Notes: a model not told the origin generated them from the letters alone. Counted from the stretch's first letter, positions 49,701 to 57,925 are shown. The stretch: 64,000 nucleotides of DNA from Xenorhabdus kozodoii (GCF_002632875.1 NZ_NJCX01000006.1:12663-76662); one strand, 5' to 3'. Numbers and translations are program-made.

Positions 49701-51847
49701 CAGGGAAAACCACCCGGATCAGTTTTGATGGCGATGGCCGCCCGGTGGCTGCCCGCGATCCCGACCTCGACATCGTCTTAACCTATGATGCGGCCAGCCG
49801 GGTCCAGTGCTGGCGGGTGGTGGACAAGCAGGGCAAGCGCCTGACCACGGCGCGGGATTTTGATGATTTTGGGCGCGAAACCCGGCGCGAAATCCAGACG
49901 GAAAATGACACGCTGGTGCTGGCGCTGACGTATACGGTCAACAACCAGATCGCCTCGCGCACCCTGCATTCCCGGCAGGCCGGACTGTTATGTGAGGAAA
50001 CCTATGCCTATGACCCGGCCCGTCACTGGCTGACGGAATACACGTGCACGGGGGCGGAGCGGCCGCGTGACGCTTACGGGGTGAGCCTGTCCCGCCAGCA
50101 TTTTACCTATGACCGTTTGGGGAATATCCTGGCCTGCCTGACCACCCTGGCTGACGGCAGCCAGGATACGGCCACCTTCAGTTACTCGTCGGCCGACCCC
50201 TGCCAGTTGCAGCGTATTACCCATAGCCACCCGGATTACCCGGCCACCCTCACCTTGTTGTATGACGCGGCGGGGCGGTTGGTACAGGATGAGGCCGGGC
50301 GTCAGCTCACCTATAACGCCCTGGGGCGGCTGGCTTCGGTGCATCTCGGTGACACGCACAGCGCCTACAGCTATGACGCGGCCAACCGGCTGGTGCTGCA
50401 ACAACTGGGGAACGACTGTAACCGGGAATTGTATTACCAGGGGGCGAGCCGGGTGACGGAAATTCAGCGTGAAAGCGGCCAGGCGACGCGGTTGTTGCGG
50501 GCGCAGGGGGAAACCGTGGCGGCCCTCACCGGGGACGGGCGATATTTACTGGGTACGGACAACCAGGGCAGCGTGCGGGTGAGTCAGGCGGAGACGGGGG
50601 CGGAAACCCGCTACCGCTACGCCCCGTATGGGCAGCAGGCGGAAGCGGAAAGTAACCCGGATCTGCCGGCCTATCAGGGCGAACGCCTGGATGCGGTAGG
50701 GGGCGTCTACCACCTGGGGAACGGATACCGAACGTATAATCCGGTGCTGATGCGGTTTACTGCCCCCGACAGCCAGAGCCCCTTTGGGGCGGGGGGGCTG
50801 AACCCGTATGCCTACTGCCTTGGCGATCCGATCAACCGCAGCGACCCGACGGGGCATTTCAGCCTGGGGGGGCTGCTGGGGATTATCGGGGGCGCCATCG
50901 GGCTGGTGATTGGCCTGGCACTGGCCATTCCCACCGGCGGAGCCTCGCTGGCGGGGGATGCGGCCATTCTGGCGGGGCTGGTCGCTGATATCACGGGGAT
51001 AATCAGTGGCGCGCTCGAAGACAGCAACCCCCGCGTCTCGGCCATTCTGGGCTGGGTTTCGATGGGAATGGGGGCGCTGACCCTGGGGGCGGGTGCTCTG
51101 GGCGGCCTCGCCCGGGGGGGACGGCAGCTAAGCCGGCCGGCGGTGCTGGAGGGATTCAGTGAAGGGTTTACCAGCGGCGAGCCAAGGCGGATGAACCTGG
51201 CCTCCCCGCCGCCAGAAGTCACTGCCCCGCCAGATACTGGAAGTGGATTCCGGGGAAGTAGTAGTGATTATGTCATCGCGTTTAGGCGTGCTATGGATGA
51301 AGGGAGGATTAGCCGGGTTGAAAATCCAGTTGGGGGTGGGACTTATACGGTAGGACTCGAAACTCAGGGAATATTGCCGGCAGGGGGAGAAGTGCAATAC
51401 TTGAGAAGTGCTTTATTTAGGTCAAGAGGGGACGGCTCCACAATAGAAATTATTGATAACATCGTTCCACTCAGCGATGGAACTCAACAGCCAATAAATA
51501 TCGGAAATGAAGATCTTGAAATGTTATATCTGCATTTTATTCATACTAGCATATTAAGTAATCAAGAGAATGATTCTATTATTACCTCTATCAATAATAT
51601 TCGCTTTTATCTTAGTTCTCACATGTCTAGGGGGGTTGAATTGAGTGCTGAAACAATAAGTAGGATACAAAGTACATGGATTAATGCCGCATTTTCTAAT
51701 TTTAATGCAAATGAATGGTTATACACGACACTACGATTCTTAAGTCCCGATTTAAATTTCCCACAGGATATCATGTTAAATGATAATGCATTTCAATTTT
51801 TCAATCAGAATATTATCCCAAATATCAGGAGGTTAAGGGGTGGTTAA
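46787..51847 (+). CDS. RHS/YD-repeat toxin related to insecticidal Tc C-components
   Basis: 1686-residue polymorphic toxin. The N-terminus (VDPRTGLFTYTLLVAQLAG, then GFGRGFSLGLTQYDSQQRLLSL) is the kind found in Photorhabdus/Xenorhabdus RHS proteins. YD-type repeats (YDxxGR, YDYDAFGRI) fill about residues 550-1250 and should form the hollow RHS cocoon. The conserved core follows (YAPYGQ, LNPYAYCLGDPINRSDPTGH, ending near 1355). Then come a Gly/Ala-rich hydrophobic segment (about 1357-1446), a Pro-rich linker and an AT-rich tip (about 1484-1686) that I cannot match to a toxin family. The body is far GC-richer than the genome; the tip is not, the usual sign of tip exchange. There is no signal peptide and no immunity gene downstream. 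GAGAGG precedes the start. Confidence 0.93.
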   Translation: MQNDFFSHAHNFQSAALGSVDPRTGLFTYTLLVAQLAGSHHLGPAQTLALAYSPLNTANRGFGRGFSLGLTQYDSQQRLLSLSTGERYKVDEYADRVYLKQYKQDGVRFEKDVAQNVYRVIHKSGTVEVLTGPDNAYRLKVPTQILTPLGHFLTLDWAAEFGGALHLTTLTDDTGKVLLTVHYERGSYTRFIVWPDTTETYAIRLLFENDAVTRVEKDPDTDHTLAWSLGYDIDNRFLTQITAPTGLSEQVIYDSNGHRFPAGAPLSALPYVTRHTQSPGHGPDIVRTYQYTVANFLGYGEKGHWQPDEDFLYGVLSDYQYGSTEHWDNGTTQRHITRRYNKYHLLVSETTEQNGCTRAHVTDYYAQVGRAFDDQPPQFQLPKTASMSFNDTVVEVIQTEFDAAGNPTRQVAPDGTRTDWVYYPAAGEAGGCPASPHGFVRFVKSKTVTPGQPTPADGYTDAPIHQVVYRYEALPTLPGAPAPHAVVCTYQGRYSAGRLLHESRPHYTNDTHSPDHGRIYRVEETVYALDGAGTWQSHQTFRYTLAGEALVKHTEWTGHDQLSLTSQRRQSQVSGKLWHETDAQHCTARYDYDAFGRIAAQTHNADTDYSQSEHYDYAIEGAGAITTTKTDVWGNQARLRLNGLGHPCQKEICRQGEPEWQLLSDTGRDGWGRIVSQTQYDWLPVEHDPDPATRQLTRVATRQRLEYDDWGKLHRIIRGTGETLLYDYDPVNRTEQITRQAGGVNFSRCTVAYDLRHQPVTVTRYDSQSRQYSQQHSDYDGGGRLRATVDVLGQKTEYGYDVLGRLSTITHADGTVIRKTYAPFTTSSLVTQIAVDGQVVGSRCFDSLHRLVSVSSGGRTYHLAYQGTAPYPSQITDPRGQTVQYDHEPRLGNALLRVVAGDLRQHFAYDSKTGKLAEARADGQATRTLGYTAAGRLQQETCRFDDAGAGAARSAHYTYSPAGRLTAYQDVTGKTTRISFDGDGRPVAARDPDLDIVLTYDAASRVQCWRVVDKQGKRLTTARDFDDFGRETRREIQTENDTLVLALTYTVNNQIASRTLHSRQAGLLCEETYAYDPARHWLTEYTCTGAERPRDAYGVSLSRQHFTYDRLGNILACLTTLADGSQDTATFSYSSADPCQLQRITHSHPDYPATLTLLYDAAGRLVQDEAGRQLTYNALGRLASVHLGDTHSAYSYDAANRLVLQQLGNDCNRELYYQGASRVTEIQRESGQATRLLRAQGETVAALTGDGRYLLGTDNQGSVRVSQAETGAETRYRYAPYGQQAEAESNPDLPAYQGERLDAVGGVYHLGNGYRTYNPVLMRFTAPDSQSPFGAGGLNPYAYCLGDPINRSDPTGHFSLGGLLGIIGGAIGLVIGLALAIPTGGASLAGDAAILAGLVADITGIISGALEDSNPRVSAILGWVSMGMGALTLGAGALGGLARGGRQLSRPAVLEGFSEGFTSGEPRRMNLASPPPEVTAPPDTGSGFRGSSSDYVIAFRRAMDEGRISRVENPVGGGTYTVGLETQGILPAGGEVQYLRSALFRSRGDGSTIEIIDNIVPLSDGTQQPINIGNEDLEMLYLHFIHTSILSNQENDSIITSINNIRFYLSSHMSRGVELSAETISRIQSTWINAAFSNFNANEWLYTTLRFLSPDLNFPQDIMLNDNAFQFFNQNIIPNIRRLRGG

Positions 51848-51878
51848 TGGTTTAATGTTTTTTATCTCTTTACTGCGT

Positions 51879-51899
51879 AGGCCGATCTATGATCGGCCT
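51879..51899 (+). terminator. RHS gene terminator
   Basis: Nine-base perfect stem AGGCCGATC/GATCGGCCT with the loop TAT, followed by TTATTG, 32 bases after the RHS stop codon. It closes the unit before any further gene. Confidence 0.85.
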
Positions 51900-51993
51900 T
51901 TATTGATAAAAACTTTCTGTATATGCAATCTGGTCAACCAAAGCAGCACCATGAAAGAGACAAGTCAAGCATAGATGTTTTTGAATCTTTATT

Positions 51994-52012
51994 GAATATG
52001 ATAGTCATTTGC
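51994..52012. promoter_or_regulatory. Fur box upstream of tonB
   Basis: GAATATGATAGTCATTTGC matches the 19-bp Fur consensus at 14 positions by eye. It ends 34 bases before the tonB start, where it would overlap the promoter. This fits iron-repressed tonB, as in E. coli. Confidence 0.7.
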
Positions 52013-52046
52013 ATTTAAACTAATACCTATCTGAAAACTGACTATC

Positions 52047-52751
52047 ATGCTGTTAAGCAAGAATTCTCTTATGCGTTGGATACATTGGCCGATACTACTT
52101 TCTATTTGTTTACACATTTCTGTTGCTGCGGCGCTTTTCCATGCCATTAAACCAGAAAGACAGGCAGAGGCTATACCTATGTCTGTTGCCATGATCCAGT
52201 TGGCGGCGGAAGAGACACCTGTCTCTGAGCCTGCCGTACCGGAATCACCTCCTGAACCGGAACCACCAGAGCCAGAGCCTGAACCTATTGCGAAAATTGC
52301 TCTGCCTAAGCCTAAACCTGAAAAGAAAAAGATTGTCAAAAAAGAAACTAAGCCGAAAGAGAAAAAGACGGAAAAAACATCAGAACAACCGCTGAAACCT
52401 ATTTCTGATCAGGAACCTCAGATGGCAAAAAATTTGGACGATCAAAAATCGGAGCACCATACCGCCAGTGACGAACTTGGGGCACAACGTGGACCAAAGG
52501 CATTGAGCAGGACAGAGCCCGTTTACCCGTTCAGGGCACGACAATTAGGAACAGAGGGGACGGTGAAGGTGAAATTTGATATTGATGAAAATGGTCGGGT
52601 TAAGAACATCGAGATTATTTCTGCAAAACCTAAAAATGTCTTTGAACGTGAGGTGAGAGAAGCCATGAGAAAATGGCGTTATGAAAAAATTCCCGCTACT
52701 GGGCATATGACAACTATCGAGTTTAAAACGACCGGTATTTCACAATACTAA
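52047..52751 (+). CDS. tonB: Energy-transducing protein TonB
   Basis: Couples the proton-motive force (via ExbB/ExbD) to outer-membrane receptors. 234 residues. N-terminal anchor with the conserved SxxxH pattern (LLSICLHISVAAALF), periplasmic Pro-Glu then Pro-Lys repeats (about 70-115), and the C-terminal domain with GPKALSRTEPVYP, GTVKVKFDIDENGRV and FEREVREAMRKWRYE. ATG 52047 is assumed; ATG 52071 (MRWIHW) is the alternative. It would energise receptors such as the broken one at the left end of this window. Confidence 0.94.
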   Translation: MLLSKNSLMRWIHWPILLSICLHISVAAALFHAIKPERQAEAIPMSVAMIQLAAEETPVSEPAVPESPPEPEPPEPEPEPIAKIALPKPKPEKKKIVKKETKPKEKKTEKTSEQPLKPISDQEPQMAKNLDDQKSEHHTASDELGAQRGPKALSRTEPVYPFRARQLGTEGTVKVKFDIDENGRVKNIEIISAKPKNVFEREVREAMRKWRYEKIPATGHMTTIEFKTTGISQY

Positions 52752-52777
52752 CCCGCTTAGACTTAATGGCTTTTTTG

Positions 52778-52797
52778 AGGGGATGCTTGCATCCCCT
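52778..52797. terminator. Hairpin after tonB
   Basis: AGGGGATGC/GCATCCCCT inverted repeat with a 2-base gap, 27 bases after the tonB stop codon. It is preceded, not followed, by a T-run, so intrinsic termination is uncertain. Confidence 0.45.
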
Positions 52798-52920
52798 AGG
52801 TTGATTAACTTTGTCAGCAAAACTCGTTTTTATGGGTGTCCCAGTTTTACCGAGTGGGGTTAAGGGGGACAATCAAAAGATATCCCCTTTTCTTTATAAG
52901 CTAGTTATTTTCCTAATGAA

Positions 52921-53358
52921 TCATGATGCTGAATCACTGCTTTCCAATTTAAAGTGTCTTTTATTTTCGGGCAAAGGACGGGAAGCATTATTTTCATCAA
53001 CGGCAACGTAGGTGAAAACGGCGTCTGTTGCTCGGTAACGCTGACCGACTGGCTCAGATGCGACTTTTTTCACCCAAACTTCAATATGAATGGTGATAGA
53101 TGAATTTCCCGTTTTGAGACAACGGGCGTAACAGCATACGACGTCACCTACCGCAACCGGTTTCAGAAAATTGATGCCATTTACGCTAACAGTGACTACG
53201 CGCCCCAGAGCAATCTCTTTTGCCAAGATTGCGCCGCCAATATCCATTTGAGACATTAGCCAGCCCCCGAAAATATCCCCATTGGCATTGGTATCAGCAG
53301 GCATGGCCAGTGTACGGAGAACCAATTCTCCGTTTGGTAAGCATTGTTGTTGTGTCAT
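52921..53358 (-). CDS. yciA: Acyl-CoA thioesterase YciA
   Basis: Hotdog-fold thioesterase hydrolysing a broad range of acyl-CoAs. 145 residues. The motif ADTNANGDIFGGWLMSQMDIGGAILA, including the catalytic Asp, is conserved, as are VVTVSVNGINFLKPVAVGDVV and EVWVKKVASEPVGQRY. ATG 53358 fits the family; the frame extends 16 codons further without support. The C-terminus is longer than in E. coli (132). Order yciA-yciB follows E. coli. Confidence 0.94.
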   Translation of the reverse strand: MTQQQCLPNGELVLRTLAMPADTNANGDIFGGWLMSQMDIGGAILAKEIALGRVVTVSVNGINFLKPVAVGDVVCCYARCLKTGNSSITIHIEVWVKKVASEPVGQRYRATDAVFTYVAVDENNASRPLPENKRHFKLESSDSAS

Positions 53359-53390
53359 TAGAAAACTTGCTTTATTGGGTGAATACAACA

Positions 53391-53416
53391 ATACCTGCCG
53401 CTGCATCGGCAGGTAT
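53391..53416 (-). terminator. Hairpin between yciB and yciA
   Basis: Ten-base perfect stem ATACCTGCCG/CGGCAGGTAT with a 6-base loop, followed on the minus strand by TGTTGTATTC. A terminator or attenuator after yciB. Confidence 0.65.
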
Positions 53417-53435
53417 CCATATGAAGGTCATTATA

Positions 53436-53972
53436 TTATTTTTGTTCGCGAGGCAGATGACGGTAGATATATACCACACTCAATACAGTAAAGACTAGTG
53501 TCAATGCCGTTAACCCGAACACTTTAAAGTTTACCCAAACATTTTGGGGTAGCCAGAAAGCGACATAAATATTTGCTAATGAGCAGGCAACAAAGAAGAT
53601 TGCCCAGGCCATGTTCAGTTTGTTCCAGACAAAATTAGGTAACTCTAGCTCTTTGCCTAACATCCGTTGAATTAATGGCTTTTTTAACACCCATTGGCTG
53701 ATTAACAGAACCAGAGCAAAAATGGCATAAATGACAGTCACTTTCCATTTAATAAATAAATCACTGTGGAAAGCTAATGTCAGGGTGCCGAAAACCGCAA
53801 CCATAACAAATGTAATTAAGGAGGATTTTTCAACTTTGCGATAAATAAAGTAGGTAATGATAACCGCTAACCCTGTTGCTGCAATCAAGGCGCCAGATGC
53901 ATAGAAAATGTCATACATTTTGTAGACGACGAAAAAAACGATTAGCGGCAAAAAGTCTAAGAGTTGTTTCAT
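53436..53972 (-). CDS. yciB: Septation-related inner-membrane protein YciB
   Basis: Inner-membrane protein of the IspZ/YciB family that affects cell envelope and division and interacts with elongation and division proteins in E. coli. 178 residues, about five membrane segments, conserved start [22 protein letters not shown] and block [15 protein letters not shown]. Same position as in E. coli, between yciA and yciC, except that a SulP gene intervenes here. Confidence 0.94.
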   Translation of the reverse strand: MKQLLDFLPLIVFFVVYKMYDIFYASGALIAATGLAVIITYFIYRKVEKSSLITFVMVAVFGTLTLAFHSDLFIKWKVTVIYAIFALVLLISQWVLKKPLIQRMLGKELELPNFVWNKLNMAWAIFFVACSLANIYVAFWLPQNVWVNFKVFGLTALTLVFTVLSVVYIYRHLPREQK

Positions 53973-54197
53973 AAATTAAACCCATTGTGAAGCCAATGAT
54001 GGCATGTTTTTGAATTTGTGCCAGAGTGTATCAGATCTCAATGAAATGGTTTATTTATCAGGTAAAAAACATTTTTCATCTGTTTGCGTCATTTTATCAC
54101 AATGAGCGCGAAGTTAGTGCGGATGAGGGAAGCTTGTGAGTTTCTGTTTAACAACGCATTATAATAGGCGCCGTTTTCACAAAAGGACATAAAGGCC

Positions 54198-55904
54198 ATG
54201 CTGTGGGAAAGATTACATCGTTGGATGCCAGGTTTGGGAAATATCTGTCATTATCGTAGTGAATATCTTAGTCATGATGTGCGGGCGGGTCTCTCTGTTG
54301 CCGCAGTCGCACTGCCCGTTGCGATTGCTTATGCTGAATTAATGGGGATTAGCGCCATTATTGGCTTATATGCCTGTATTTTGCCCATGTTCGCTTATGC
54401 GCTGTTTGGGACTTCTCGACAGTTAATTGTTGGACCGGATGCAGCAACCTGTGCCGTTATTGCCGCCGCTGTTACCCCGCTAGCATTAGGAAATGAACAT
54501 GTTCGTTGGCAGCTTGCCATCATTATGACGTTAATGACGGGGTTTTGGTGCATTTTAGCCAGCCATTTCCGGCTGGGTTCCTTCGCCGATTTTTTATCTC
54601 GTCCTATTTTGAAAGGCTTTATTAACGGCGTTGCCATCACCATTATGGCTGACCAGCTTGCTAAAGTTTTTGGGCTGTCCGGGTTACCTGCGGAACTGAT
54701 TGAACGATTGATTGCACTTCCCCATAAGTTACTGGGATCTCATTGGCCGACGGTAGGGATGTCAGCAATGACATTGCTGGTATTGCTCAGTATACATTTT
54801 CTTCGTCCAAGTTGGCCTGCGCCACTGGTGGCCATGATCGTATCGACTTATATCAGTTGGCAATTTGAACTCAGCCAATATGGTATCCAGATTGTTGGTA
54901 GTATGGGGAACGGCTTGCCAGTGGTTCCCATGCCTGAATTTGAACTTGGTAGCATACGTGATTTAGTTGTTCCTTCTATTAACCTGGCGATGATTAGCTT
55001 TGTCAGCTTTATGATGACTGCCCGTAGTTTTGCCAGTAAAAACGGCTATCAAGTTGATGCAGATTTGGAACTCAGGGCGTTAGGTATCGCCAATATTGCT
55101 TCGTCATTATCACAAGGTTTTGCTGTCAGTGCTGCCGGTAGCCGTACCGCGGTCAATGATGCGCTGGGTGGTAAAACACAAATGGTGTCTGTCATAGCCG
55201 CTTGTGCCATCTTGCTGGTATTGCTGTTTATGGCAGAATTTCTGGTGTATATCCCGCTATCATCATTGGGTATTGTCTTAATTTTTTCCACATGGTCTTT
55301 ATTGAGCTTAAAGAATCTTTGGGCTTATCGAAAGCGTAATCGTCAGGCTTTTACGCTGTCAATTTTTACGTTAATCGCCGTCCTGTTGGTGGGGGTGATC
55401 GATGGTATCGGTTTTGCCGTTTTGCTGGGATTATTGCAATTTTTGCGGACAGTTTTTCGGCCTTCGGATCAATTGCTAGGCGTAAATGATCAAGGTATGG
55501 TTCGCTCCATCCACCAACATAATGATATCAAACCCGTGGATGGCATTATGATGTACCGCTTTAACTCTCCTCTTACCTATTTTAATGTCGGATATTTTAA
55601 AAAGCGGGTCTTACAGCATGTGAATAGCGCTACGGATAGTCCCATATGGTTAGTGGTTGATGCGACGGTCAGTTTTACCTACGACGATGTTAGTGTGTTT
55701 GCCGTGTTAGATGAATTAATTACAGAGTTAAAAGAGAAAGGTGTGACATTGATTTTGGCAGGGCGCAGAACAGAGTTGAACCGCTGGATTAAGCAAAACA
55801 AACTGAGTCGCAGTGATGAAGATTTGATCGTCGTGCCGGATCTCTATTTTGCCATTCGTTTGATTCAAAGTAAGCAGCAAGTTGAGGAAAAACAAGAAAA
55901 GTAA
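54198..55904 (+). CDS. SulP family anion transporter with STAS domain
   Basis: 568-residue secondary transporter of the SLC26/SulP family. N-terminal membrane domain of 12-14 segments with the signatures PVAIAYAELMGISAIIGLYACILP and GPDAATCAV; the conserved SAAGSRTAVND is near residue 314. The C-terminal STAS domain starts around residue 435. Substrate cannot be read from sequence: sulfate, bicarbonate and C4-dicarboxylates (DauA) are all known in the family. It is inserted between yciB and yciC, which adjoin in E. coli. The start has AAAGGACATAAAGG upstream. Confidence 0.92.
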   Translation: MLWERLHRWMPGLGNICHYRSEYLSHDVRAGLSVAAVALPVAIAYAELMGISAIIGLYACILPMFAYALFGTSRQLIVGPDAATCAVIAAAVTPLALGNEHVRWQLAIIMTLMTGFWCILASHFRLGSFADFLSRPILKGFINGVAITIMADQLAKVFGLSGLPAELIERLIALPHKLLGSHWPTVGMSAMTLLVLLSIHFLRPSWPAPLVAMIVSTYISWQFELSQYGIQIVGSMGNGLPVVPMPEFELGSIRDLVVPSINLAMISFVSFMMTARSFASKNGYQVDADLELRALGIANIASSLSQGFAVSAAGSRTAVNDALGGKTQMVSVIAACAILLVLLFMAEFLVYIPLSSLGIVLIFSTWSLLSLKNLWAYRKRNRQAFTLSIFTLIAVLLVGVIDGIGFAVLLGLLQFLRTVFRPSDQLLGVNDQGMVRSIHQHNDIKPVDGIMMYRFNSPLTYFNVGYFKKRVLQHVNSATDSPIWLVVDATVSFTYDDVSVFAVLDELITELKEKGVTLILAGRRTELNRWIKQNKLSRSDEDLIVVPDLYFAIRLIQSKQQVEEKQEK

Positions 55905-55922
55905 TTGCGGTTCTTCTTTCGG

Positions 55923-55957
55923 CAGTTCACCTCACCCCATTGCAATGAGGTGAACTG
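55923..55957. terminator. Terminator between SulP gene and yciC
   Basis: Twelve-base perfect stem CAGTTCACCTCA/TGAGGTGAACTG with an 11-base loop that can pair further, located between the convergent SulP and yciC genes. Confidence 0.85.
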
Positions 55958-55971
55958 TGTTAGGTGCTTAT

Positions 55972-56730
55972 TTATCGCATAACGTTTGTGGTGTTATTTT
56001 GTGGGGTGACTAACATATACAAACGAAATAGGTAAACCAGTAGCAAGGATGATAAGAAATTATCCAGCGCTGACAGCAGGATATTGGGCATTTTTGCCAG
56101 TACAAGTACCAGGATTAACTTGACGGCCAGCCATAACAGTATAGCTGGGATCAACAAGCGCATATTGCCAAATGCCACCTTCCAACTATTTTGCATAGCG
56201 GTAAAAACATTTTTACCTTTTTCAAGTAAGAAAATAGGAGCCAGTGAGAATGCAATAGAAAAAAGTATCCCAGGCAGGATCATTAAGGCGTAACCAATTT
56301 GAACCAATAGGGTACAGATAAACATTAACAAAAACATTTTAGGCAGTCGTGTTATTGATAATGTGCTGGCATGAAAGGCATTCGTTTGCTGGCCGGTAGA
56401 GATAGCATGAATGAGTACCAATATACTGGCCGTTAATAGGGTATTACCAAATATGTTGGTAAATAAAACGCCGAACATGGTGCGCATTAACGTGAACTGC
56501 TCATCTGGTGTTAACTGCGTCACAAAACGTTGGATCCCTGTATTGCCAGACTCCCTGACTATATTTTGCAACTCGGCCAATAAATTGAGCTGTTCATCAT
56601 TCGGCATAAGTAAATGCCCCAGCAGTGCTGTCACCAACGCGGCCAAGACAGAGAGGATGACAATATTCAACAGTTGATTTTTTAAAAAGTTGATGCTGTC
56701 ACGATACAGGGTATTTGCCGTGATGGGCAT
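55972..56730 (-). CDS. yciC: UPF0259 membrane protein YciC
   Basis: Inner-membrane protein of unknown function, 252 residues, about six hydrophobic segments. N-terminal MPITANTLYRDSINFLKNQ and C-terminal LLVYLFRLYMLV match E. coli YciC (247). Start ATG 56730 has AGGAG at 8 bases. The frame is open for 58 further codons upstream with a plausible but unsupported peptide. Confidence 0.9.
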   Translation of the reverse strand: MPITANTLYRDSINFLKNQLLNIVILSVLAALVTALLGHLLMPNDEQLNLLAELQNIVRESGNTGIQRFVTQLTPDEQFTLMRTMFGVLFTNIFGNTLLTASILVLIHAISTGQQTNAFHASTLSITRLPKMFLLMFICTLLVQIGYALMILPGILFSIAFSLAPIFLLEKGKNVFTAMQNSWKVAFGNMRLLIPAILLWLAVKLILVLVLAKMPNILLSALDNFLSSLLLVYLFRLYMLVTPQNNTTNVMR

Positions 56731-57139
56731 GAAAGTGGCTCCTATCAAATAAAACAACAACGATACACAATTGTACCTTGTTCTAAGGTTTATTGGATAC
56801 CTAAGATTCACTCTTGTACCTGCTTGCTCTGCCCTTGAAGCCGCCAGGCGTAAGGATGCTTTTTTATTAGGAACTTTCATTGTGGATTTTATAGAAATGA
56901 TCAATTCGCTAACTTTTCATTAATAAATTAATGGGAATGGGGATGTTAAATAAAGGTTTTTAGTATGAGATTTTTATTATCATTTATTGTTAATAATTCA
57001 AAAATTGATATCAATATATAAATCAAGGATGGCAGTAAAATGAATACTTAGCGAATTTTGATTTGGATCAATTTAAAATATCCAGCAAATGAAATAATAA
57101 AACGGTAAATACCTTATTTTGCCAAAAATCTTTAAAAGA
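56731..57139. other. Divergent promoter region yciC/ompW
   Basis: Gene-free stretch before ompW (with 57161-57218, about 490 bases in total). The yciC-proximal part keeps an open frame, noted under findings. TACAAT near 56771 on the minus strand could be a -10 box for yciC. The rest is AT-rich without features. Confidence 0.4.
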
Positions 57140-57160
57140 TGTGATCTGTCTTAGATCACA
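57140..57160. promoter_or_regulatory. Dyad upstream of ompW
   Basis: TGTGATCT-GTCTT-AGATCACA, a perfect 8-bp inverted repeat 59 bases before the ompW start. The half-sites are CRP-like, but their spacing (11 bases between TGTGA and TCACA) is wider than the CRP norm of 6. The regulator is therefore uncertain; CRP and FNR both control ompW in E. coli. Confidence 0.6.
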
Positions 57161-57218
57161 ACAGTAAACAAACGGGTATATTTCTGACTGTTTTAAAACC
57201 ACATAAATGGGATGGATA

Positions 57219-57860
57219 ATGAAGAAGATTTCTGCGCTTGTATTGGCCGCTGCTACGTTAGCCCCGTCATTGACTTTTGCCCATGAGGCAGGTGATTTTC
57301 TGTTTCGTGCGGGTACAGCAACGGTAAGGCCGCACGCCGGTTCTGATAATGTATTGGGATTGGGATCTTTTGATGTCAATAATAATACTCAGTTGGGTTT
57401 AACTTTTGGTTACATGATCACCGATAATATTGGTGTTGAATTATTGGCAGCGACGCCCTTCCAGCATAAGGTCAGTTTACCAGGAACGGGTGAACTTGCT
57501 GAAGTGAAACATTTACCACCAACGCTAATGGCACAATATTATTTTGGCGCCACAGAAAATAATTTACGTCCTTATGTTGGGATTGGTATTAATTACACGA
57601 CTTTCTTTGACGAAAAATTTAATAATAATGCAACGGTAAAAGCGGTTAATTTAAATAGCCTGGATCTGAAAGATTCCTGGGGAGTCGCCGGGCAAGTTGG
57701 CCTGGATTATAAACTGGACAAAAACTGGATGTTAAATACTTCACTTTGGTGGATGAATATTGAAACTGATGTGAAATTCAAAGTTGGTGATGTAGAGAAA
57801 AAATATAAAACCCGCCTTGATCCTTGGGTCTTTATGTTCGGTGTTGGTTATAGTTTCTAA
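57219..57860 (+). CDS. ompW: Outer membrane protein OmpW
   Basis: Eight-stranded outer-membrane barrel proposed to pass small hydrophobic molecules. 213 residues. Signal peptide MKKISALVLAAATLAPSLTFA, then the mature start HEAGDFLFRAGTATVRP typical of OmpW. Other conserved parts are LPPTLMAQYYFG, LRPYVGIGINYT and a C-terminal Phe (GVGYSF), the barrel-assembly signal. Start ATG 57219 follows GGATGG. Divergent from yciC and convergent with trpA. Confidence 0.96.
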   Translation: MKKISALVLAAATLAPSLTFAHEAGDFLFRAGTATVRPHAGSDNVLGLGSFDVNNNTQLGLTFGYMITDNIGVELLAATPFQHKVSLPGTGELAEVKHLPPTLMAQYYFGATENNLRPYVGIGINYTTFFDEKFNNNATVKAVNLNSLDLKDSWGVAGQVGLDYKLDKNWMLNTSLWWMNIETDVKFKVGDVEKKYKTRLDPWVFMFGVGYSF

Positions 57861-57925
57861 TTGTTAAAATACTGAAAAAAGTCAGTAAAAGCTGTGTGTG
57901 TTTGACTTTGACATAAGAGAGAACC

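Noticed and set aside
51235-51847. ADP-ribosyltransferase in the RHS tip
   Set aside because: An FRGSSS stretch recalls the Arg motif of ARTs, but I could not find a credible STS and Glu-x-Glu pair in order.
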